NCBI GenBank assembly: GCA_039808665.1
Contig: JBDHTO010000036.1
Coordinates: 1-10,908, forward strand
Length of the DNA: 10,908 nt
Source: JBDHTO01 sp039808665
GTDB lineage: Bacteria; Pseudomonadota; Alphaproteobacteria; Paracaedibacterales; JAKBAR01
Direction of reading: 5' to 3'
Shown here: positions 1-6,813 of the stretch, in pieces
How positions within the stretch are numbered: position 1 is the first letter of the stretch
Layout of the letters: each line of letters starts with the position of its first letter
The notes under the pieces: model-generated
What the model saw: only the letters and a program-made list of their open reading frames with translations
The model's database searches: none
What the model was told of the DNA's origin: nothing
Translations under genes and position numbers: made by a program

Positions 1-36
1 TATCCACTTTTCAACTGATCAAGTCGTTGTGTCCCT

Positions 37-65
37 TTTATAGGCACTCCCTCCTCCCAAGTCAA
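37..65 (-). promoter_or_regulatory. Predicted sigma-70-type promoter firing leftward out of the window
   Basis: Read on the minus strand, a -35 box TTGACT (plus 60-65) is followed by a 17-base spacer and a -10 box TATAAA (plus 37-42). Each box matches five of six consensus bases. Transcription would start near position 30 and leave the window at its left edge, so the gene served cannot be seen. No ATG follows on that strand before the window ends. This implies the secreted-protein gene at 162 faces away from a leftward unit. Confidence 0.5.
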
Positions 66-161
66 CTCCTTTTTTCACTTTCTTAGCCTTTTTTTAAGCT
101 TTAGCGATTTATGATAAGAGCGGCGTTAATCTATCCACCTCTCAAGAAAGCACCGATAACC

Positions 162-989
162 ATGGCATTCCGGGCCTTTTTCTTAATTCTTACCCTCGGG
201 TATAACCCTCTTTTTTCACACAGCACGACTGAGTCTCAAGAGAAACACTTCAATCGTAGCCTTGCCCTTGCCGAGGGAACTGACTTTAAAAAGAAAGATG
301 TTGCCCCCTCTGTAAGGAATGCAGAAACATTGATTCATCTTGCAAAAAAGCTCGCCTCATTACTGCCAGAAGACGTCACAAAGAAAAACCGTGACAACAT
401 CGAACTTGTGGAAGAATTTTTTCAAGAATTTAAGAATTCCTCAAGATTTTTATCCGCGACAGATGGAGAGAGCCCGGTTGCGTGGAAACCTGAAAAATGG
501 ACAAGTATTACGTCAAGCCTGAATAGCACCTTGGTCATTTTATTTACGGATACGATAGCGCATCTCAAAAGTGCGATAAAAACGAAAGATGTCAAAAAAT
601 CACTAGGAAAAGGGTATAGCGACACCAAGAAACGTGTCCAGGATTCAATACCAGTCTTAGAGAGTCTCCTCGCCTCCCTCAAACGACCACAAAGCCTTGA
701 GCAGTACGTTCCTCTGGTGCAGCACTTTGCCCAGGGCGTGCGAAATCTTCTTTTCATGATGAGAAAGATCTCTATGGAGAAAACGCAGACCGAACTTGAA
801 AGAACACAATCAGCACCCGCCATGCTAACTACTCCATCGTCTCCCGCAAAAAGATCAGGCACATCCATCGCCCTTCCGAGAAGGATCGCAAGCGCACCAA
901 CGATGACAAGAGAAGAAGAGGCTTCAACGCCCCCAGCACATAAAATTAACCCCTCAAAGCCACTCCCGGCTTCACCAAGAAGCTCCTAA
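162..989 (+). CDS. Predicted secreted protein with Pro/Ser/Thr-rich C-terminal tail
   Basis: I do not recognise a family. An upstream in-frame ATG lies at 111, but I prefer the ATG at 162 (275 residues). It begins with MAFRAFFLILTLGYNPLFSHS, a credible Sec signal peptide with a short basic start and a hydrophobic core, whereas the longer start would bury it. A weak purine stretch (AAGAAAG, 144-150) precedes it. Residues about 30-210 are charged and probably helical, with no further membrane segment. From about residue 214 the chain becomes Pro/Ser/Thr/Arg-rich and disordered-looking. There the sequence R-x-x-S-A-P occurs twice, as RTQSAP (214-219) and RIASAP (241-246), each followed by x-M. 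The tail ends in KPLPASPRSS. It is transcribed alone, convergent with the flavoprotein gene to its right. Export is a reasonable inference; an effector role would be speculation. Confidence 0.6.
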   Translation: MAFRAFFLILTLGYNPLFSHSTTESQEKHFNRSLALAEGTDFKKKDVAPSVRNAETLIHLAKKLASLLPEDVTKKNRDNIELVEEFFQEFKNSSRFLSATDGESPVAWKPEKWTSITSSLNSTLVILFTDTIAHLKSAIKTKDVKKSLGKGYSDTKKRVQDSIPVLESLLASLKRPQSLEQYVPLVQHFAQGVRNLLFMMRKISMEKTQTELERTQSAPAMLTTPSSPAKRSGTSIALPRRIASAPTMTREEEASTPPAHKINPSKPLPASPRSS

Positions 990-1025
990 ATAATCGGGCG
1001 CTCTCACGGAACAGAGAATTAAGGT

Positions 1026-1073
1026 ACGGGTACGTGGGGTGCCGTAGCCTCAGCGCATCTGCTAGTACCCCGT
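1026..1073. other. Imperfect inverted repeat between convergent genes
   Basis: ACGGGTAC (1026-1033) can pair with GTACCCCGT (1065-1073) apart from one bulged base. Inside it, TAGC (1045-1048) can pair with GCTA (1061-1064). The structure spans the stop codon of the leftward flavoprotein gene. It lacks a T-tract on either strand, so it is not a standard intrinsic terminator. It may be chance. Confidence 0.22.
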
Positions 1074-2462
1074 TTGAATACGCTCAACAAGCTGCTTGAC
1101 TGTGGGGACAAATCCATCTTTATAAAATGGATCATCGGCAAAACGATAGGCTTGGTGCCCTGCAAACATCAGTTCATGATTCACCTCTCCCCCATGGGCA
1201 ATGGATTGAAGGGACTTTTGAATGCAAAAGGATCGAGGATCCGCTTTTTTACCTGTGGATCCCTCTTCGTTCTGTGCCCAGTTGCTGAAGCGGCACTGGG
1301 ACAAGCACCCCATACATTGAATCTGATCCTCAAGAATCTGCGCGGACTGATCAGGTCTTACAAAAATAAGTGTTGAATCCGGTGTGCGCATCGCTTCTGT
1401 AAAACCTTGGGCAACCCATCCTTCTGCGAGTTCTTTTTCATGGGGCGTAAGATAAACAAGCCTTCCCCGCACACCCACAGGAAATCCTTCTACATGATCC
1501 CCAACAGGAGAAACGGCGTACTGGACCTGACGTTGCTCACGCCCAGCAAGCTCCTCCAGAAAATCATTATAAACCGCAGAAGAGTAAAAACCCGTAGGGC
1601 TAAACCTGTTGAGTTTGATATCCCCTTTTTTTAGGGTCAAAAGACGTTCTTTCCACTGTTTTGAAATAGGGCTTTCTTGGGTCAAAAGCGGTCGTGTCCC
1701 ATATTGAAAAGCAATGGGCCCCACCTCTGGGTTATTCAAAAAATCTGCCCACTCAGAAAGCCACCAAACACCACCCGCCATGATAATGGGTGTATTGTGA
1801 AGACCACATTCATTCATCGCTTGGCGCAATGCGATCACACGCGGCAAGGGCGCTTCTGGAACCTCAGGATCCTCAGAGTTAGCAATACCATTATGCCCAC
1901 CCGCAAGCCACGGATCCTCATACACAACCCCCCCTAAGTGATCAGAGAATTTGTGATACGCACGTTTCCAAAGAATACGAAAAGCACGCCCCGAAGAGAC
2001 AATGGGATAATAGTTCACATTATAGGAGACACAGATCTCAGCAAGTTTAAAGGGCATACCGGCACCACAGGTCACACCGTGAACAAGGCCTTTTGTCTGA
2101 GAGAGTACGCCGTGCAAAATAGGCTCCACAGCCCCCATCTCCCAAAGCACATTCATGTGAATGCGGCCATTCCCATTTGATGTTTCATGGGCGATTTTTG
2201 CTTGGGTAATGCCACCTTGAATTGCGTATTGAATAAGCTCCGCGTGACGCTCTCTCCGTGTTTTTCCACGATAAATGATCGGAATGAGATTTCCTTGATC
2301 ATCATAAGAATCTGCGTTTACAGCAGAAAAGGTTCCAACACCTCCTGCTGCGGCCCATGCACCAGAACTTTCACCATTTGATACAGAAATTCCCTTCCCA
2401 CCTTCCACAAGTGGAAGAATTCCATCTTTTCCAGATATGTTGAGAGGGGTGAGATTAATCAT
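1062..2462 (-). CDS. Nitronate monooxygenase-like FMN protein with C-terminal cysteine cluster
   Basis: A 466-residue cytosolic flavoprotein of the nitronate monooxygenase (2-nitropropane dioxygenase) superfamily. Family members use FMN to oxidise alkyl nitronates, and relatives include FabK-type enoyl reductases. Visible features are a glycine-rich opening, GAGMP (133-137), AGGHNG (187-192, the FMN-phosphate-binding loop typical of the family), MAGGV (228-232) and GTRPLLTQES (255-264). The protein is longer than the roughly 320-360 residues of classical members. The extra C-terminal part carries C-x2-C-x3-C (C383, C386, C390) and a fourth cysteine at 413 within a KADPRSFC segment. This suggests a metal or iron-sulphur site, and I believe it marks a subfamily rather than being unique here. 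The start is ATG preceded by AAGAG, and a good promoter lies 33-61 bases upstream. The physiological substrate cannot be read from sequence. Confidence 0.85.
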   Translation of the reverse strand: MINLTPLNISGKDGILPLVEGGKGISVSNGESSGAWAAAGGVGTFSAVNADSYDDQGNLIPIIYRGKTRRERHAELIQYAIQGGITQAKIAHETSNGNGRIHMNVLWEMGAVEPILHGVLSQTKGLVHGVTCGAGMPFKLAEICVSYNVNYYPIVSSGRAFRILWKRAYHKFSDHLGGVVYEDPWLAGGHNGIANSEDPEVPEAPLPRVIALRQAMNECGLHNTPIIMAGGVWWLSEWADFLNNPEVGPIAFQYGTRPLLTQESPISKQWKERLLTLKKGDIKLNRFSPTGFYSSAVYNDFLEELAGREQRQVQYAVSPVGDHVEGFPVGVRGRLVYLTPHEKELAEGWVAQGFTEAMRTPDSTLIFVRPDQSAQILEDQIQCMGCLSQCRFSNWAQNEEGSTGKKADPRSFCIQKSLQSIAHGGEVNHELMFAGHQAYRFADDPFYKDGFVPTVKQLVERIQTGY

Positions 2463-2494
2463 GGGTGGCTCTTGTTTCTTATTTTCTTGAGCTG

Positions 2495-2523
2495 ACTATA
2501 ATGGGGAAGAAAGGGGATTGCAA
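2495..2523 (-). promoter_or_regulatory. Predicted promoter of the flavoprotein gene
   Basis: On the minus strand a -35 box TTGCAA (plus 2518-2523) and a -10 box TATAGT (plus 2495-2500) are separated by exactly 17 bases. The expected transcript begins near 2488, leaving a leader of about 25 bases before the ATG at 2462. The flavoprotein gene can therefore be expressed independently of the cupin gene upstream. Confidence 0.55.
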
Positions 2524-2568
2524 GAATGAGAGAAAACAATCTCCCCATACCCCTATGAAAAGGCTTTT

Positions 2569-2913
2569 CTACACATCCACCACTTGATGCTGATTCAAAG
2601 ACCATATGGGGTGGCATGTCAGCAAAACATCCATCTTGCCCTCCCAATAATATTTTTCACCTGCTTCAAGGATAACGGCATCCCCCTTTGAAAGGAATTG
2701 CTCACCCTTTTCAGTTACAACCTTTCCTTGACCTTCAAGGATATACCCTAATTCAGCGCTTATCTCATTGAGTGCCCATTTTTCGTGCGGATAACGACCG
2801 TTGATTTTTGCAACGGCAAGGTCCAAATCATGATGTCCCAAGACATACTCACTAACCGTACAAGAGTCGTAGGGTTTTTTATCCTGAGCTTGTGCCTGTG
2901 TACATACTTTCAT
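2569..2913 (-). CDS. Small single-domain cupin protein
   Basis: A 114-residue protein that reads as one cupin beta-barrel. The core is the segment around H43-E-K-W, E54-L-G-Y, then GQGKVVTEKGEQFLSKGDAV (61-80) and EAGEKYYWEG (83-92). The usual metal ligands are poorly kept. Motif 1 shows only H43 instead of H-x-H, and motif 2 has tyrosine where the ligand histidine normally lies. It may therefore bind a small molecule or serve a structural role rather than act as a metalloenzyme. A TTG at 2925 would extend it by four residues, but the ATG at 2913 has GGAG six bases upstream and is preferred. It begins 12 bases after the endopeptidase stop, so the two are probably co-transcribed. The function is unknown. 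Confidence 0.75.
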   Translation of the reverse strand: MKVCTQAQAQDKKPYDSCTVSEYVLGHHDLDLAVAKINGRYPHEKWALNEISAELGYILEGQGKVVTEKGEQFLSKGDAVILEAGEKYYWEGKMDVLLTCHPIWSLNQHQVVDV

Positions 2914-2925
2914 AGAAAACTCCAA

Positions 2926-3492
2926 TTACCAGGATCGAATACGTCCTGTATCCACATGAATGAACTGACTATAAATACCGACTCCCCCTCGTTTAAGGGA
3001 TTTAGCAGCCTTTCCCATATCCTTGAGGGAACGCACACCGGGAAGAGCGATATCCGCGGCCTTTCCAAGGCAGTGCTGACTTTGTTTAGCAACCCCTGAG
3101 CTTTTTTCATGCAAATGGGCATTTGTTTTCAAGGACCTGAATCCAGAAATCAAGTGAAAGGGCTTATCCGTTTCAAGTTTCCCCTGAAGAGCGTGAAGCA
3201 GCTCAAGAAGAGCTGGATCAATAGGATAAATATCCCCCGTACGATGGTCACGAAAAAGCTTTGAAATACTTGCAAGGCCATCTTGAATAAAACCACCCTC
3301 AGACCAAAACACCGATTTTTTCAGGGATTCCCCGGTGTGAATATTGTAAAAGGATAAAGATTTTTCTTCACAGATCTTCTTTAAGAGATCTTCCCCTTTA
3401 TCTTCCAAAAACAGCTGAGATGACAGCAAACTAGGCACCATGAACGAACCCATGGTCGAAGATAAAAATTGACGACGTGTGATTTTTGTCAT
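2926..3492 (-). CDS. mepK: MepK/YcbK-family murein endopeptidase with Tat signal
   Basis: A 188-residue periplasmic peptidase of the M15 type (DUF882, E. coli YcbK/MepK). The E. coli enzyme cleaves peptide cross-links in peptidoglycan, allowing insertion of new wall. The N-terminus MTKITRRQFLSS carries a twin-arginine motif (R6-R7) followed by a moderately hydrophobic stretch, so Tat export is predicted. The catalytic core shows SGFRS (about 116-120), then the zinc-ligand pattern S-Q-H-x3-G-x-A-x-D with H140 and D147, and a C-terminal F-I-H-V-D with the third ligand H179. The protein ends in RIRSW, as family members typically do. All key residues are present, so it should be active. A TTG at 3513 is possible, but ATG at 3492 places the twin arginines properly. 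The gene symbol is by homology. Confidence 0.85.
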   Translation of the reverse strand: MTKITRRQFLSSTMGSFMVPSLLSSQLFLEDKGEDLLKKICEEKSLSFYNIHTGESLKKSVFWSEGGFIQDGLASISKLFRDHRTGDIYPIDPALLELLHALQGKLETDKPFHLISGFRSLKTNAHLHEKSSGVAKQSQHCLGKAADIALPGVRSLKDMGKAAKSLKRGGVGIYSQFIHVDTGRIRSW

Positions 3493-3497
3493 GCCTC

Positions 3498-3527
3498 GTT
3501 GTACGCAACTCAATCACAAAATGTCAA
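3498..3527 (-). promoter_or_regulatory. Possible promoter of mepK-cupin, giving a nearly leaderless mRNA
   Basis: On the minus strand a perfect -35 TTGACA (plus 3522-3527) is followed after 18 bases by TACAAC (plus 3498-3503), four of six matches to the -10 consensus. A start 6-7 bases further on would fall at or beside the ATG at 3492. The transcript would then be essentially leaderless, consistent with no well-placed Shine-Dalgarno (GAGG lies only one base from the ATG). Confidence 0.4.
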
Positions 3528-3599
3528 GAAAACAGATATGACAGACCTCAAGCACTTCAACGGAAAAGTCCCATCATTCCTAGGTCATCTAGCCACATC

Positions 3600-3628
3600 T
3601 TGAACAATATGGCCATGTACCCTATGAT
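3600..3628 (+). promoter_or_regulatory. Predicted promoter of the cytosine deaminase-RMND1 pair
   Basis: TTGAAC (3600-3605), a 17-base spacer and TATGAT (3623-3628) lie upstream of the ATG at 3661, giving a leader of about 25 bases. The spacer contains the 8-base palindrome ATGGCCAT (3609-3616), which may be chance. No clear Shine-Dalgarno precedes the ATG. Confidence 0.45.
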
Positions 3629-3660
3629 GGTCGTACTTATTCAACCCATCTCATGTTGAT

Positions 3661-4170
3661 ATGTCATCATCCCACCACCAAACACCTCAACTAAGCCTCG
3701 AGCAAGATTTTGCTTTTTATCAAGAAGCCCTCAAACAAGCAAAAATGGGACTTTCTGAGGGAGGCATTCCTATTGGAGCCGTTCTTGTGAGTCAAGGGCA
3801 AATCATTGGGAGAGGCCATAACAAACGCATCCAAGAAGGAAGCGTTATCAAACACGGCGAAACAGATTGTATGGAAAATGCTGGCCGACAGCATGCCTCT
3901 GTTTATGAGAGAAGTACACTGTATACAACTTTATCTCCTTGCGACATGTGCACGGGGACCATTCTCTTGTATAAAATTCCCCGCGTTGTCATAGGCGAGA
4001 ACAAAAACTTTCAGGGCAACGAAAAGCTTCTTCGTGAACGCGGTGTAGAGGTCATTCTTCTCAATGATGAAGAAACCACCTCCATCATGTCTGAGTTTAT
4101 TCAAAACAACCCCACGTTGTGGCACGAAGATATTGGTGAACATGACGACAAAACAAGACAGGATAGATAA
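3661..4170 (+). CDS. Fungal-type (Fcy1-like) cytosine deaminase
   Basis: A 169-residue zinc deaminase predicted to convert cytosine to uracil for pyrimidine salvage in the cytosol. It resembles yeast Fcy1 along nearly its whole length, not the larger amidohydrolase CodA usual in bacteria. Shared features are EGGIPIGAVL (33-42), GRGHN with substrate-contacting N54, the H65-G-E67 zinc/proton-shuttle pair, LYTTLSPCDMCTG with zinc ligands C94 and C97, IPRVVIGEN (106-114) with F117 following, and the C-terminal W154-H-E-D157-I-G-E. That C-terminal segment closes over the active site in the yeast enzyme and distinguishes cytosine deaminase from guanine deaminases and tRNA adenosine deaminases. All catalytic residues are present. 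Short polar extensions flank the yeast-like core at both ends. It is the first gene of a rightward pair. Confidence in the subfamily is high; the assignment comes from recalled family sequence, not a search. Confidence 0.88.
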   Translation: MSSSHHQTPQLSLEQDFAFYQEALKQAKMGLSEGGIPIGAVLVSQGQIIGRGHNKRIQEGSVIKHGETDCMENAGRQHASVYERSTLYTTLSPCDMCTGTILLYKIPRVVIGENKNFQGNEKLLRERGVEVILLNDEETTSIMSEFIQNNPTLWHEDIGEHDDKTRQDR

Positions 4171-4173
4171 ATC

Positions 4174-4974
4174 ATGAGATGTGCCTCTTACTGTACGGCC
4201 CAGTCCTACAACCTTCAAAAAATGCTTCAACACTTTACATCCTTCAAACAGCCTGCACGCATGATTGATGATGTTTTACACCTTAAGCATACGGATCAAG
4301 GCAAAACCTATGATGTGTTCTTTTTCCCTTATGGATGCTTCACTTCCTGGGGATCATTGCTTGAGGAAGAAAAAACCTTGATCCAAACGATTAAACCCTT
4401 TGAAAACAAACCCTTACACAAATCTGTTGAAGATATTTTTAAATATCATATGGGTGAAACAACAGAGATCAATGAGGAAGACGATGACATTATCCTCGAA
4501 GAAGACGACGCATTTATTAAGCTTTCCCTCAGTCATGGTCTTTCACAATCAGCAAAGCTCTCCACATTTGAAGAAACTATTACCCATACCATCGAAAGCA
4601 CGCGCTATCTTCCGAGAGAACTTGCAGAAAGGGGGAAAATCTCCCTCTCCCGCAAAAAGCTCACACAACAATTAGGCCTTCTTTTTGAGGAACGAAATTC
4701 CATGAATCTTCACAACGATATCATGGATATCCCGGAATTTTTTTGGAGAAGACCACGTTATGAACCCTACTACCACATGGCAGCGGAGTATGTGGATATA
4801 AAACTTCGTTTGGATGTCCTCAACAAAAAGCTTGATGTTATACACGACCTTTACGACGTACTTTCTCATCAACTCAATCATGTGTATACATCACGCCTTG
4901 AAATTGTGATTATTCTTCTTATTTCTATTGAAGTACTTCTTGTCGTTGGGAAGGATATTTTAAAAGTTTTCTAG
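4174..4974 (+). CDS. DUF155 (RMND1/Rmd1/YagE family) membrane protein
   Basis: A 266-residue homologue of the RMND1/Rmd1 family. Human RMND1 sits in the mitochondrial inner membrane and supports mitochondrial translation; the role of bacterial members is not established. The signature region is very clear: LSHGLSQSAKLSTFE (119-133), GKISLSRKKL (154-163), D185-I-P-E-F-F-W-R-R-P-R-Y-E-P-Y-Y (to 200), RLDVLNKKLDVIHDLYDVL (212-230), then QLNHVYTSRLE. A single C-terminal membrane segment follows (about 243-258), leaving the bulk of the protein probably cytoplasmic. Residues 99-112 form an acidic linker between a divergent N-terminal part and the conserved part. The gene starts 3 bases after the deaminase stop, with AGGA 10 bases upstream, so the two are almost certainly co-transcribed. 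It converges on mutL with a 9-base gap and no visible terminator. Confidence 0.88.
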   Translation: MRCASYCTAQSYNLQKMLQHFTSFKQPARMIDDVLHLKHTDQGKTYDVFFFPYGCFTSWGSLLEEEKTLIQTIKPFENKPLHKSVEDIFKYHMGETTEINEEDDDIILEEDDAFIKLSLSHGLSQSAKLSTFEETITHTIESTRYLPRELAERGKISLSRKKLTQQLGLLFEERNSMNLHNDIMDIPEFFWRRPRYEPYYHMAAEYVDIKLRLDVLNKKLDVIHDLYDVLSHQLNHVYTSRLEIVIILLISIEVLLVVGKDILKVF

Positions 4975-4983
4975 GAAAAGAAT

Positions 4984-6795
4984 TCAAGTACGCTCAAAAA
5001 GGCGCTCAAGATCACCCCGTGAGAGCTTGAGATAGCTTGGTCGTCCATGATTACATTGTTCTGAAAAGGGGGTTTTTTCAACTTCCCTCAAAAGAGCATT
5101 CATCTCGTATTCACTCAAACGACGGCCAAAACGAATACTACCGTGGCATGCTATCGTGGACAACCTCTGCAAAAGATGGGTTTTCAACATACCCCCACTA
5201 CCCTCACCCTCCTTGAGGTCTGCAAGAATATCTTTGATAAGTTGAGAATAATCCGCATCCTTGAGTAATGCGGGTACAGAATGAATCGCGATATCTCTCA
5301 CACCAAACCCCTCAATATCCATCCCAAAAGATGAAAGGTCGTTTGCCATCGAAAGAAGTTGCTCTTGTTCAGTTCCTGTACAACTCACAATCACAGGAAT
5401 CAGAAGAGATTGCTTTTTCACCCCTCCCTCATCCATTTCCCTTTTCAAGGATTCGTAGGTAATGCGCTCTGCACAGGCGTGTTGATCTACAATATAAAAT
5501 CCATCTTCCCCTTGGCTAATGATATAGGCATTAAAAAGCTGCGCCTTAGCAACACCAAGGACACCACTATCAAAAGATTGCTCAAAGGATGCTATGTCTT
5601 CCTTTTCCTGAAAAGGCGGTTGAGGAAGAGGCATTGAAGGAGCTTGATATCTGGACTGAAATTGCATCAAAGCATGGGAACTTTGGGCAGAAAAAGAAGA
5701 TCCTCGCCTTGAATAGTTATGACTTGGATAGGGATTGTTCGATACATGCGCATCCCGTTCGAAGGAAGAAATCGCAGCCTCACTCAGATGCGTGGATGTA
5801 AAGCCTTGAGCACTGCCAAGATGCGCTTTGATTACTGAAATCACAGCATCTCGCACTTCCTGGGAACGTTGGAAACGCACCTCAATTTTCGCAGGGTGTA
5901 CGTTCATATCCACAAGTTCTTTGGGAAGCTGAATAAAAAGACAACATGCACCGTGGCGACCATGGGGAACATAATCTTGATAGGCAATTTTTACGGCCAC
6001 ATGCAAAAGCTTATCCTTCACAGGACGCCCATTGACAAAGAAAAATTGCTCACTCGCCTGACTTTGGTTGTAGGTGGGCACACATGCAAATCCTGAAATC
6101 CCCACATCCCCCACACACGCATCCAGGACAACAGCATTATCTGCAAATTTTTGCCCAAGAACATTCAAGACTCGATTTTCATGAGACTCAGGAAAAACCT
6201 CAAAAATGGTTTTTTCCTCATGAATAATCTTAAAAAAAACATGGGGAGAGACAAGAGCAAGTCTTTGAACTACCTCTACATGAGAGGACATTTCTGATGC
6301 ATTGGATTTCATAAACTTAAGACGTGCCGGTGTTGCATAAAATAAATCACGCACCTCTACACACGTTCCATGGGATTTGAGAACTGTTGAGGGAGAGGAC
6401 GCCTGTACATCCCCACCATACACATGAATACACCAACCATGATCATCCTCAGGGGAACGACTATGGATAGAAAGCCGCGAAATCGAGCCAATAGAAGCCA
6501 AGGCTTCCCCCCGAAACCCTAGGGACGATACGTTAAAAAGATTATCATCTGGAATTTTTGATGTGGCATGTCGCACCACCGCTTTTTCAAGATCATCCCG
6601 AGACATACCAAGGGCATTGTCTGTGACAGAAATCAAGGACTTCCCAGCATCCTTTAATTGAATCAAGAGAGACGTCGCCCCCGCATCAAGAGCATTTTCA
6701 CAAAGCTCTTTGATTACAGAAGAGGGCCGGTCAATAACCTCACCCGCAGCAATTTGATTAATTAAATTAGGGGGAAGAAGGCGGATCGTTGACAT
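4984..6795 (-). CDS. mutL: DNA mismatch repair protein MutL, endonuclease-type
   Basis: A 603-residue MutL, the ATPase that links MutS mismatch recognition to strand incision. The N-terminal GHKL ATPase has IAAGEVIDRP (about 16-25), ENALDAG (33-39) with the catalytic glutamate, DNALGM (59-64) and GFRGEAL (93-99). VRDLFYATPARLKF and FFFVNGRPVKD follow. Residues about 330-405 are a polar, serine- and glutamine-rich linker. The C-terminal dimerisation domain contains the metal-dependent nicking motif DQHA-x2-E-x4-E (437-448), ACHGSIR (549-555) and CNHGRP (581-586), a variant of CPHGRP. MutL can thus nick DNA itself, as expected in bacteria without MutH. A TTG one codon earlier is possible; ATG at 6795 is preferred, with AAGG nine bases upstream. 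It lies 18 bases after rpoZ in the same operon. No mutS is in the window. Confidence 0.97.
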   Translation of the reverse strand: MSTIRLLPPNLINQIAAGEVIDRPSSVIKELCENALDAGATSLLIQLKDAGKSLISVTDNALGMSRDDLEKAVVRHATSKIPDDNLFNVSSLGFRGEALASIGSISRLSIHSRSPEDDHGWCIHVYGGDVQASSPSTVLKSHGTCVEVRDLFYATPARLKFMKSNASEMSSHVEVVQRLALVSPHVFFKIIHEEKTIFEVFPESHENRVLNVLGQKFADNAVVLDACVGDVGISGFACVPTYNQSQASEQFFFVNGRPVKDKLLHVAVKIAYQDYVPHGRHGACCLFIQLPKELVDMNVHPAKIEVRFQRSQEVRDAVISVIKAHLGSAQGFTSTHLSEAAISSFERDAHVSNNPYPSHNYSRRGSSFSAQSSHALMQFQSRYQAPSMPLPQPPFQEKEDIASFEQSFDSGVLGVAKAQLFNAYIISQGEDGFYIVDQHACAERITYESLKREMDEGGVKKQSLLIPVIVSCTGTEQEQLLSMANDLSSFGMDIEGFGVRDIAIHSVPALLKDADYSQLIKDILADLKEGEGSGGMLKTHLLQRLSTIACHGSIRFGRRLSEYEMNALLREVEKTPFSEQCNHGRPSYLKLSRGDLERLFERT

Positions 6796-6813
6796 CAAAG
6801 ACCGCCTTAAGGA

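Noticed and set aside
111..161. Upstream ATG giving a 292-residue first protein
   Set aside because: It would bury the signal peptide, has no Shine-Dalgarno, and overlaps a possible -10 box (TATGAT, 110-115). The ATG at 162 is more plausible.
422..868. Leftward open frame of 148 codons opposite the first secreted protein
   Set aside because: It has no recognisable motifs and an unlikely cysteine/arginine-rich composition. The opposite strand has a signal peptide and ordered composition. It is a shadow frame.
1074..2381. Several rightward open frames of 60-100 codons across the flavoprotein gene
   Set aside because: They lie opposite a gene with clear FMN-binding motifs and resemble no protein family.
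3544..3586. GACCT/AGGTC inverted pair between the mepK and cytosine deaminase genes
   Set aside because: Only five bases with a loop of more than 30; expected by chance.
4964..4990. TTTTC-TAG-GAAAA palindrome between the converging RMND1 and mutL genes, considered as a terminator
   Set aside because: The stem is five AT-rich pairs with no T-tract, so it is too weak to call.
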